DNA of 49,122 bases from Lachnospiraceae bacterium. Lineage in GTDB: Bacteria > Bacillota > Clostridia > Lachnospirales > Lachnospiraceae. The stretch covers positions 1 through 49,122 of the forward strand of contig JAFXQR010000134.1 in the NCBI GenBank assembly GCA_017526985.1, written 5' to 3'. Numbering within the stretch: the stretch's first letter is position 1; the number at the start of each line of letters is the position of its first letter. Under the pieces are notes generated by a model. That model saw only the letters and a program-made list of their open reading frames with translations, did not search any database and was not told where the DNA came from. Shown here piece after piece: positions 43,473-49,122 of this stretch. The position numbers and the translations under genes were made by a program.

Positions 43473-44672
43473 TTAAGCCTTTTCCTGATCGGAAGGGCTT
43501 TTTTTATTACCGGTCTTACCAACCAAAAAGGGAAAATAGCGGTTGATGATCTCGATCACAGGCACTTCGATCAATAATGTCAGGAATAAGATCACCGGCA
43601 GGCGGAACATCAGACGGTTCTGGATATGGGGGATCCGTGCGGAAAGATTCATTGCCGTGATCAATATATAAAAATCCAGATGTGACAACAGTATGATCAG
43701 AGTATTTTTTCCAAAGTAAGTGAGGACGAAGATCAGGGGTCGGATATTCATAAGTACGATGGCATGGGATACCATCAGGGTGGCAGCCATACCGGTGATG
43801 GCTGCGATCAGATAAAGTAGAATGCTTTTTCCGTAATGATAAACGGCGAGGTTGCCCACTTCGTTAAGTACAGAGGCATAATAGGAAGTCACAAATAAAA
43901 ACATGGCAACGACCAGAGTGATGGATGTTTGAAAAGCGGCAGGGAGTTTGTTCCATTTTTGCATAAAACTCTGAAAAGTGTTTTTTGGCATCACATTACC
44001 GACATGATAACCCATTGCGTAGATCAGAAAACACATGGGGATGCGAAGAAAAGTACCGGTGAGATAGTAAGCAATGTCCGGGAGCACGGGAACGATGCCG
44101 TTGTGTGTGGCATACACCTGTACATACCAGTCTTCGAAAGGTGTACGGACAATGCGTGCTATGATGAGAAGGATAAATAAAAGAATACCAATGTATATTT
44201 TACCTGTTTTTTTTACGGACAAGAACAGGTGAAAAAGAATATCCGAAAAATATAGCGCGGATAAAAACCACACAACGGATACACCGAATAAGGTAAACAA
44301 TAGGATCAGATTGTGACGTATGGCTAGCAGATCAACAGGTGCTTTGCGGATGAACTGCAGGACAAAATAGACCAATACATCGATCAGATAAAAAAGAAAA
44401 TAAGGAAGCAACAGTCGTTTCGTCTTTTGCTTCAGATATTCCGGAAAAGCTGTTTTTTTTGTGCTTTTGGCAGAAACAAAACCGGACAGAAAAAAGAAGA
44501 GGGGGATGTCAAACATAATAAAAAACTGAAAAAGATTGTTTGGCAAAAGACCGGAATGCTGCAGGATCACAATAGAGATACAGATGCATTTGGCAATGTC
44601 CGGCTCAGATAAACGCTTCTTTTGTTCAGAAATGTTCGGATGATTATCTTCTTTTAATGTTAAAGATTTCAA
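43473..44672 (-). CDS. acyltransferase family 3 membrane protein (399 aa)
   Basis: The N-terminus EPDIAKCICISIVILQHSGL and the following FDIPLFFFLSGFVSA segment, with about ten membrane spans, match the OatA/Nol-type acyltransferase 3 family; the usual catalytic-region His is in ILQHS. These proteins O-acetylate or acylate envelope polymers. The first codons, LTLKEDNHPNISEQKKR, form a polar leader. No ATG is available before them, so a TTG at 44672 is the probable start (AAAGAG about ten bases upstream). It is 18 bases after parA and may be its downstream operon partner. The parA-parB pair is usual at this position. Confidence 0.8.
   Translation of the reverse strand: MKSLTLKEDNHPNISEQKKRLSEPDIAKCICISIVILQHSGLLPNNLFQFFIMFDIPLFFFLSGFVSAKSTKKTAFPEYLKQKTKRLLLPYFLFYLIDVLVYFVLQFIRKAPVDLLAIRHNLILLFTLFGVSVVWFLSALYFSDILFHLFLSVKKTGKIYIGILLFILLIIARIVRTPFEDWYVQVYATHNGIVPVLPDIAYYLTGTFLRIPMCFLIYAMGYHVGNVMPKNTFQSFMQKWNKLPAAFQTSITLVVAMFLFVTSYYASVLNEVGNLAVYHYGKSILLYLIAAITGMAATLMVSHAIVLMNIRPLIFVLTYFGKNTLIILLSHLDFYILITAMNLSARIPHIQNRLMFRLPVILFLTLLIEVPVIEIINRYFPFLVGKTGNKKSPSDQEKA
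43475..43506 (+). terminator. mnmE terminator overlapping the end of the convergent gene
   Basis: AAGCCTTTTCC, five-base loop, GGAAGGGCTT, then TTTTTT. The minus-strand acyltransferase stop codon lies at its left edge, so its last codons are part of the stem. Confidence 0.75.
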
Positions 44673-44690
44673 TGTTAAAGAGCTCTTTAT

Positions 44691-45452
44691 TTATTTTCTG
44701 GCGATGACTTCCAGTGCGAGCTTACGGTAGCTTTCTGCACCGGCACATTTCGGATCGTAAACGGTAATGGGCTGACCGAAACTGGGTGCTTCGGAAAGAC
44801 GTACATTACGCGGAATCTTGGTTTCATATACTTTATCCGGGAAATGTCCGGTCACTTCTTCCACAACATTCTGGGATAGGATGGTACGGCTGTCATACAT
44901 AGTGAAGACAATACCTTCCAGATCCAGAGAAGGGTTCAGGCGCTCCTTGACCAGATTGATGGTCTGGATCAGATCACTCAATCCTTCCAGTGCAAGATAT
45001 TCACACTGGATGGGAACGATCACGGAATCTGCCGTGGTCAGTGCATTTAAGGTAAGAGTGTTTAATGCCGGCGGACAGTCAATGATGATATAGTCATAGT
45101 CGTCTCTGACAAATTCCACTTCTTTTTTTAAGATGAATTCTTTATCGGGAATACCGATGAGTTCGATCTCGGCAGCACCCAGATTGATATTGGAAGGGAT
45201 CACGGAGATATTGGGCATCACATCCGTGATGATCGTTTCCCGGATGGAATCCTCTCCCAGCAGCAATTCATAAATGGTATGCTCCTGCTCGATCTTATTA
45301 ATGGAAAAACTGCTGGTCGCATTTCCCTGCTGGTCAGCATCGATCAAAAGGATCCGCTTGCCCTGTTCTGCCAGACAGGCTGTGAGATTGATCGCTGTCG
45401 TGGTCTTGCCTACGCCGCCTTTTTGATTTGTGATTGCGATGATCTTTTCCAT
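44691..45452 (-). CDS. parA: ParA/Soj chromosome-partitioning ATPase
   Basis: ParA-type P-loop ATPase that works with ParB and parS to move origins. The deviant Walker A motif is KGGVGKTTTAINL, with the signature Lys near residue 11, the second motif is LLIDADQQGN, and DYIIIDCPPALN is the A' / B motif. The N-terminus has no extra HTH, as in chromosomal Soj. I choose ATG 45452 with GGGAGAAAAA before it; the frame runs 11 codons longer. Unusually, no parB follows; an acyltransferase lies in its place. A perfect parS is 3.5 kb away at 48927. Confidence 0.95.
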   Translation of the reverse strand: MEKIIAITNQKGGVGKTTTAINLTACLAEQGKRILLIDADQQGNATSSFSINKIEQEHTIYELLLGEDSIRETIITDVMPNISVIPSNINLGAAEIELIGIPDKEFILKKEVEFVRDDYDYIIIDCPPALNTLTLNALTTADSVIVPIQCEYLALEGLSDLIQTINLVKERLNPSLDLEGIVFTMYDSRTILSQNVVEEVTGHFPDKVYETKIPRNVRLSEAPSFGQPITVYDPKCAGAESYRKLALEVIARK

Positions 45453-45576
45453 TTTTTCTCCCTTATAGCATGTATAAAAACCCATTATTTCTATTTTCTC
45501 TTTTTATGGGAAAAAATGCAAGTACATGATATAGGTATAATTATACTAGATATAGTAGAGATAGTAGAAATAAAAA

Positions 45577-45603
45577 TACCCGGCAGTCTGGTGACTACCG
45601 GGT
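45577..45603 (-). terminator. terminator of the 243-aa gene
   Basis: Minus strand ACCCGGTAGTC, four-base loop, GACTGCCGGGT, then ATTTTTATTTC. 10 of 11 stem pairs match. Confidence 0.8.
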
Positions 45604-45610
45604 TAATGGA

Positions 45611-46342
45611 TCATCCTGCTTTGGGCAGTTCCATTTCTTCGGATCCTGCCGGAAGCATTTTAGTGCATTCCGGACATTCCGTAATGGACTCGTGCTTTTC
45701 CATTGCATCGCGTACCGCCGGATTGTACCATACTTCCGTACGCGGGCGCAGGATGGTGCGGATCAGTCCGGTGACCACTTTGTTCTTGTGGTCCACATAA
45801 GCGGTGCGGATAATGGCACCGCGGCCGTCTGCGTGGTCTACCAGGAAGCTCAGTTCGAAGTCCTTTCCTAAGAAGGTGATCTTCTGGCTTTCTTTATTAT
45901 TGCGCTTTGCGTGAACGGAAACGCCCTCCTTCCAGATGCGGGAAGCAATACCCTTTAAGAGCTGACGCTCGGTATAGCGGATGATCTGGTTTTCCAGGAA
46001 GACCTGCTCATCTTCCGTGAGCTTGTTGTACTCTTTTTCTGCTTCGGTGATGTACTCGGCATCTGCGCATACCGTGTTCTTGAAATAGCTGCCTACCATC
46101 ATATAGATGATGTAGGTGAATGCCTTCTGGCGGCTTTCGCTGACGGTGAGTTCTTTCTTATTCTTTTTCATGTTCTGCATCTCCTTTACGCTGGTGTTGT
46201 CTGCGGTTGCGATGTTCTTCTTATTCATAGCGTTGATCTCCTTTGCGTTGGTGTTGTTTGCGGTTGCGAAGCTGTTCTTGTTCATAGCGTTGGTCTCCTT
46301 AGTGTTGTTGATGTCTGCGGTTGCGAAATTGTTCTTCTTCAT
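45611..46342 (-). CDS. hypothetical protein with triplicated start region (up to 243 aa)
   Basis: From the fourth Met onward (46171) the product is 186 residues of unknown family: SRQKAFTYIIYMMVGSYFKN, a helical middle, a beta-rich part (ITFLGKDFELSFLVDHADGR) and a Cys pair ECPECTK near the end that may hold zinc. Before this lie three 19-residue repeats, each starting with Met and preceded by AAGGAG. Four starts (46342, 46285, 46228, 46171) therefore each have a good ribosome site in frame. The full-length start at 46342 has the best one (AAAAGGAGGTCAATGAT). It is preceded by a 40-codon Cys-rich gene and followed by a terminator. Confidence 0.75.
   Translation of the reverse strand: MKKNNFATADINNTKETNAMNKNSFATANNTNAKEINAMNKKNIATADNTSVKEMQNMKKNKKELTVSESRQKAFTYIIYMMVGSYFKNTVCADAEYITEAEKEYNKLTEDEQVFLENQIIRYTERQLLKGIASRIWKEGVSVHAKRNNKESQKITFLGKDFELSFLVDHADGRGAIIRTAYVDHKNKVVTGLIRTILRPRTEVWYNPAVRDAMEKHESITECPECTKMLPAGSEEMELPKAG
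46172..46342 (-). repeat. three tandem 57-bp units containing a ribosome site and start codon
   Basis: Units start at 46342, 46285 and 46228. Each reads M(K/N)K(N/K)(N/S/K)-ATA-N---KE--- and ends with AAGGAG plus eight to nine bases before the next ATG (46285, 46228, 46171). The units differ by several bases. Confidence 0.85.
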
Positions 46343-46367
46343 ATCATTGACCTCCTTTTGGTGTTAT

Positions 46368-46490
46368 TTACGATTCCTTGGCGTTTGGTGTGTACCCACC
46401 CTGATTCTCGCAGCGGAAGCAGTCGCTCAACCTTTGGATGTTGTCTCCCCTGCAGTCGCAGCGCTGCAGGTCGCAGTACAGTTTGATCAT
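46368..46490 (-). CDS. small Cys-rich protein (40 aa)
   Basis: ATG at 46490, stop TAA at 46368. The product begins MIKLYCDLQRCDCRGDNIQR and continues with a CFRC pair: C6, C11, C13, C24 and C27 could bind a metal like a small zinc ribbon. It lies 25 bases before the 243-aa gene on the same strand, so it may be its operon partner or a leader peptide. The ribosome site is only GGGGGCC directly before the ATG, and homology is unknown to me. A longer overlapping frame (46339-46524) is less convincing. Confidence 0.35.
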   Translation of the reverse strand: MIKLYCDLQRCDCRGDNIQRLSDCFRCENQGGYTPNAKES

Positions 46491-46524
46491 GGCCCCCGTA
46501 CCCGGGCGTTATGTCAGATCGCAC

Positions 46525-46599
46525 AAAAAAAGACTATTTAGGAAAATTGGGCATAGTGGTAATGCAATCCACTTGTCTCATTTTTCCTAAATAGTCTTT
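46525..46599 (-). terminator. long hairpin terminator overlapping the end of the 53-aa gene
   Basis: Perfect 18-bp arms (46529-46546 and 46582-46599) with a 35-base loop, followed on the minus strand by TTTTTTT. The arms encode KDYLGK and FPK-stop of the overlapping gene. Confidence 0.75.
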
Positions 46600-46695
46600 G
46601 ATTTTTTGCCTTACTCTCTTTATATCGGAAGGCTTGAAAGAATCTTTAGCTTTTTTCTGAAAATTTTTGAAATTTTTTTCTGCCATATTTTTCAA
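46534..46695 (-). CDS. small basic protein (50-53 aa)
   Basis: Lys-rich protein: NFKNFQKKAKDSFKPSDIKR, then VRQKIKDYLGKM and an end MPNFPK. No family is recognised. GGGAG lies five bases before a TTG at 46695; the ATG at 46686 nine bases later is the alternative, and an ATG at 46749 has no ribosome site. The gene's 3' end is inside its own terminator hairpin, which is unusual but real in compact genes. It is divergent from the GIY-YIG gene on the other side, with a palindrome between them. Confidence 0.5.
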   Translation of the reverse strand: MKNMAEKNFKNFQKKAKDSFKPSDIKRVRQKIKDYLGKMRQVDCITTMPNFPK

Positions 46696-46767
46696 GCTGA
46701 CTCCCTTTCTTTTTTGTGCTTGTATTCGATTGTTCCTGACAAGGATCATTCTATAACAGAGATTTTG

Positions 46768-46849
46768 GTTTCCGTGAAAATTACGGAAACTGAAAATGAT
46801 AGATCGCAGGAAATGTTATGTAGACATATCAGGTAAAAACAGATACAAT
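46768..46849 (+). promoter_or_regulatory. divergent intergenic region: palindrome and promoter
   Basis: GTTTCCGT (46768-46775) and ACGGAAAC (46783-46790) form a perfect palindrome near the divergent 53-aa gene. TAGACA (46821-46826), 17 bases and TACAAT (46844-46849) form the plus-strand promoter, 37 bases before the GIY-YIG ATG. Confidence 0.6.
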
Positions 46850-46886
46850 GCTAATAGCTATTATGGTAAACCAAACGGAGTGTGAC

Positions 46887-47162
46887 ATGATCGCTTATAC
46901 CTATATCCTGCGATGCAGTGACGGGACTTTATATACCGGCTGGACCACCGATCTGGACCGGAGGGTGAAAGAGCATAATTCAGAAGACTGCGGAGCAAAA
47001 TATACAAAAACCCGCAGACCGGTAAAACTGGTTTATTATGAACGATTTGAAGAAGATGATGAAAAAGAAGCGAAACGCTCTGCCATGAAACGGGAATGGT
47101 TCATCAAAAATAAACTCACGAAAAAACAAAAAGAAGTTTTGATAGCAGGGGGATCAAAATGA
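46887..47162 (+). CDS. GIY-YIG nuclease-superfamily protein, YhbQ/UPF0213-like (91 aa)
   Basis: A compact single-domain protein: AYTYILRCSDGTLYTGWTTD holds the GIY-YIG pair (as TYI and YTG), then LDRRVKEHN with the conserved Arg and His, GAKYTKTRRPVKLVYYE, and KREWFIKNKLTKKQKEVLI. This is the YhbQ-like branch, present in most bacteria and suspected to act in DNA repair. I choose ATG 46887 with GGAG seven bases upstream. Its stop overlaps the start of the thioesterase gene by four bases, so the genes are coupled. Confidence 0.9.
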   Translation: MIAYTYILRCSDGTLYTGWTTDLDRRVKEHNSEDCGAKYTKTRRPVKLVYYERFEEDDEKEAKRSAMKREWFIKNKLTKKQKEVLIAGGSK

Positions 47163-47572
47163 ATACATACAGACATACAGTGCAATATTATGAAACGGAC
47201 AAGATGGGGATCACACATCATTCCAATTACATCCGATGGATGGAAGAAGCCAGGGTGGATTTTATGTCTCAGATCGGATGGGATTATGCAAAACTGGAAA
47301 AGGAGGGTGTGATCTGTCCCGTGGTAGGACTGGATTGCAGTTATAAGGCAAGTACTACTTTTTCGGATGTGATCGAGATCGAAGTGACGGTCAAAGAATT
47401 TAAAGGTGTCAAATTGAAGCTTTCTTATATTATGAAGAATGCGAATGGAGATATTGTCTTTGAAGGAAATTCGGAACATTGCTTCTTAAATTCCTCCGGA
47501 ACTCTGATCCGTTTGAACCGTTCTTATCCTGAATTATATGATGCATTGGTTGCATTGATTATAGAAAATTAA
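47159..47572 (+). CDS. acyl-CoA thioesterase, hotdog 4HBT family (137 aa)
   Basis: The YbgC/FcbC-type hotdog protein hydrolyses acyl-CoA or acyl-ACP thioesters. The active-site loop YYETDKMGITHHSNYIRWME carries the catalytic Asp (here ETDKMGITHH) and the conserved HHSNYIRW. The strand-helix pattern continues to the end as usual. ATG overlaps the GIY-YIG stop (ATGA). A GGGGG site lies a few bases upstream. The substrate is unknown. Confidence 0.9.
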   Translation: MNTYRHTVQYYETDKMGITHHSNYIRWMEEARVDFMSQIGWDYAKLEKEGVICPVVGLDCSYKASTTFSDVIEIEVTVKEFKGVKLKLSYIMKNANGDIVFEGNSEHCFLNSSGTLIRLNRSYPELYDALVALIIEN

Positions 47573-47615
47573 ATTATATTTACATATAATAATTTATGAA
47601 AGGTCTGAAAATACT

Positions 47616-48167
47616 ATGTTATATATAATGAGACATGGGACGACGGATTGGAATGCATTACATAAGTTGCAGGGCAGGACAGATATTCCGTTAAATCAGG
47701 ATGGAAGAAATCTGGCCAGGCAGGCACACAATAAATATCTGGATGTTCACTTCGATGTGTGTTATTGCTCTCCTTTGGTGAGGGCAAAAGAAACAGCAGA
47801 GATCCTTTTGCAGGACAGAAATATTCCGATCCTTTATGATGAACGATTGAAAGAAATGTGCTTCGGAATCTATGAAGGGATCGAAAACAGTTTTTCCATA
47901 CCCGACTGTCCGGTGAATGTTTTGTTTCATCATCCGGATGAATATCTGCTTCCGGTAGAAGGCGGAGAGAGTCTGGATGAGCTATTTACCCGGACCGGAT
48001 CATTTCTTGACGAGGTGGCATTACCATTATCAGAAGAGGGAAAAGATGTTCTGATTGTCGGACACGGCGCGATGAATTCCAGTATCATTTCCCGGATCCG
48101 TAATTATGAGAGAAAAGATTTTTGGAGTGCCGGGATCCCTGCGTGTGAATTAATTCAATTAATATAA
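47616..48167 (+). CDS. histidine phosphatase / phosphoglycerate mutase family protein (183 aa)
   Basis: The RHG motif is at residues 6-8 (YIMRHGTTDWN, nucleophile H7), LQGRTDIPLNQDGRNLARQA follows, then SPLVRAKETAEIL with the second Arg, and VGHGAMNSSII with the second His. It is a broad-specificity phosphatase of the cofactor-dependent PGM superfamily, similar in size to CobC/PhoE-type enzymes. No acceptor is known. GGTCTGAAAATACT precedes the ATG. It is 43 bases after the thioesterase gene and 18 before the next ATG, in one likely operon. Confidence 0.9.
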   Translation: MLYIMRHGTTDWNALHKLQGRTDIPLNQDGRNLARQAHNKYLDVHFDVCYCSPLVRAKETAEILLQDRNIPILYDERLKEMCFGIYEGIENSFSIPDCPVNVLFHHPDEYLLPVEGGESLDELFTRTGSFLDEVALPLSEEGKDVLIVGHGAMNSSIISRIRNYERKDFWSAGIPACELIQLI

Positions 48168-48185
48168 AAGTTTGGAGAATCAGTG

Positions 48186-48833
48186 ATGCAATATAAGGCA
48201 GTCATTTTTGATATGGACGGAACGATCCTGGATACTTTGGATGATCTTGCAGACAGTGTAAATCACGCTTTAAGTTTTTGTGGATTTCCAAAACGGACCC
48301 GAGAAGAGATCCGTTCTTTTTTAGGAAACGGGATGGTGCAGTTGATCCATCTGAGCGTACCGGAAAATACTCCTGCGGAAAAGGAAGCAGAAGTTTTAGA
48401 AGAACACAAAAAGTATTATCCCTTACACAGCGCAGACAAAACCCATCCCTATGAAGGGATCCCGGAATTGATCCGCAAAATAAAATCCAAAGGGATCAAA
48501 ACAGCGGTCGTTTCTAACAAACGGGATGAAAATGTACATGCACTGGTGGATCGTTATTTTCCGAATCTGTTTGATGTAAGTATCGGCAGCAGGGATGGTG
48601 TGCCCAGAAAACCGGCAAAGGATTTAGTAGAGATCGCCCTTCGAGAGCTTGGGGTTGATAAATCTGATGCCATCTACATCGGAGATTCCGATGTGGATGT
48701 TGCTACAGCGAAAAACAGCGGGCTGGATATGATCACGGTCCTCTGGGGTTTTCGTGACCGGGAGGTCCTGGAACAATGCGGTGTCTCGATATTTGCCCAG
48801 ACCGCACAGGACTTATCAAAAATGTTGATTTAA
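48186..48833 (+). CDS. HAD-family phosphatase, phosphoglycolate phosphatase-like (215 aa)
   Basis: Motif I AVIFDMDGTILDTLDDL, an alpha-helical cap with RSFLGNGMVQLIHLSV, motif II VVSNKRDENVHAL, and motif IV YIGDSDVDVATAKNSGLDMI are all intact. This is the Gph/PgpB-like subfamily that removes phosphate from small phosphorylated metabolites such as 2-phosphoglycolate. ATG 48186 has GGAG eight bases upstream; GTG at 48183 is the alternative. It ends the plus-strand run. Confidence 0.9.
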   Translation: MQYKAVIFDMDGTILDTLDDLADSVNHALSFCGFPKRTREEIRSFLGNGMVQLIHLSVPENTPAEKEAEVLEEHKKYYPLHSADKTHPYEGIPELIRKIKSKGIKTAVVSNKRDENVHALVDRYFPNLFDVSIGSRDGVPRKPAKDLVEIALRELGVDKSDAIYIGDSDVDVATAKNSGLDMITVLWGFRDREVLEQCGVSIFAQTAQDLSKMLI

Positions 48834-48926
48834 CTTTTAAACAAGGTTTTCCACATTATGTTCACATTGCGGTTATAAATCAGATGATATATAACACGCG
48901 TTTCACACCCACTTATTACAATATAA

Positions 48927-48942
48927 TGTTTCACGTGAAACA
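48927..48942. promoter_or_regulatory. parS: perfect parS centromere site
   Basis: TGTTTCACGTGAAACA matches the 16-bp B. subtilis parS consensus at every position and is a perfect palindrome. ParB would bind here and nucleate a partition complex. It lies about 10 kb from oriC in a gene-free stretch (48834-49015). Confidence 0.95.
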
Positions 48943-49015
48943 ATTCTACCAAATCTAGGGGCTACATAATACTGTTTCACAAAATTCGTAGTTGTAGGGC
49001 TGTCGATCACCTCAC

Positions 49016-49074
49016 GGAAGGCATCTTGCCTTCCCCTTGAGGGGAAGGTGGCGCGCCAGCGCCGGATGAGGTGG
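49016..49074. repeat. dispersed repeat family R2, copy 3 (inverted)
   Basis: GGAAGGCATCTTGCCTTCCC, then CTTGAGGGGAAGGTGG and GCCGGATGAGGTGG. This is the complement of the unit at 21038 and 26299, with GGCGCGCCAGCGCC in place of the usual GCCTTCGGCC hinge. The remaining bases to 49122 show no feature. Confidence 0.75.
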
Positions 49075-49122
49075 ACTCTGGCCTGCCGTAGTCTCCGCCA
49101 AGTCGCCGGGCAGTAAAGACAG

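Noticed and set aside
46116-46541. 141-codon plus-strand frame over the 57-bp repeats
   Set aside because: The hydrophobic repeats are the complement of the AAC/GAA-rich units; the minus strand has four ribosome sites.
48960-48975. second parS at CTGTTTCACAAAATTC
   Set aside because: Only the left half (TGTTTCAC) matches; the right half is absent, so it is not a parS.

Overview
This window is the chromosomal replication-origin region of a low-to-moderate GC Firmicute, most likely a member of the Lachnospiraceae or a close relative in Clostridia. The evidence is the core order dnaA-dnaN-yaaA-recF-gyrB...gyrA on the minus strand, facing rpmH-rnpA-yidD-yidC-jag-mnmE on the plus strand. A DnaA-box-rich, AT-rich spacer lies between dnaA and rpmH. 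Lachnospiraceae-type accessory families (EFR1 ferrodoxin, WYL regulators, an AAA+/DUF234 ATPase) and two dispersed palindromic repeat families support the placement. Genus and species cannot be told from the sequence alone.

Layout. (1) 1-5038 is a minus-strand accessory cluster. It contains a 556-residue regulator that joins a sigma-70 region-2-like domain to a WYL/WCX module. Around it lie a GIY-YIG-like protein, a very AT-rich PD-(D/E)XK-like protein and small unknown proteins. Three copies of one 20-bp palindrome, each the same distance from a -10-like hexamer, stand in front of the coding units; this is my best candidate for an undescribed regulatory system. (2) 5040-11963 is a duplicated, decaying block: two complete and one fragmentary HAD nucleotidase, a complete and a deleted metallophosphoesterase, a complete and a truncated hypothetical gene, a Fic protein under a palindromic promoter, a NUDIX hydrolase, and an alkaline-phosphatase-like gene with its middle missing. 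(3) 12143-20981 holds accessory genes on both strands: acyltransferase plus HTH/AbrB regulator, EFR1 ferrodoxin plus TetR, an AAA+ ATPase with a TGTCTGAA-site array, an isochorismatase-GNAT fusion, VanZ, and a barnase-type lipoprotein with no recognisable barstar beside it. (4) 21112-31089 has pgi, a radical SAM/SPASM protein, two tandem M15 peptidase lipoproteins, a nitroreductase, gyrA and hflKC. (5) 31299-38076 is the gyrB to dnaA group, and 38077-38736 is oriC. (6) 38737-43446 is the right-arm core operon. (7) 43473-46695 is minus strand: acyltransferase, parA without parB, and a protein whose start region is triplicated. (8) 46887-48833 is a plus-strand run of small housekeeping enzymes, followed by a perfect parS site.

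The core genes run with replication on both sides of oriC. They supply initiation (DnaA), the sliding clamp (DnaN), recombinational repair (RecF), supercoiling (GyrAB), RNase P and membrane insertion (RnpA, YidD, YidC, Jag) and tRNA modification (MnmE). In the right arm the usual mnmG-rsmG-parB genes are not next to mnmE and parA, so this stretch appears rearranged. I saw no rRNA, no tRNA that I could support, no CRISPR array and no recognisable transposase.
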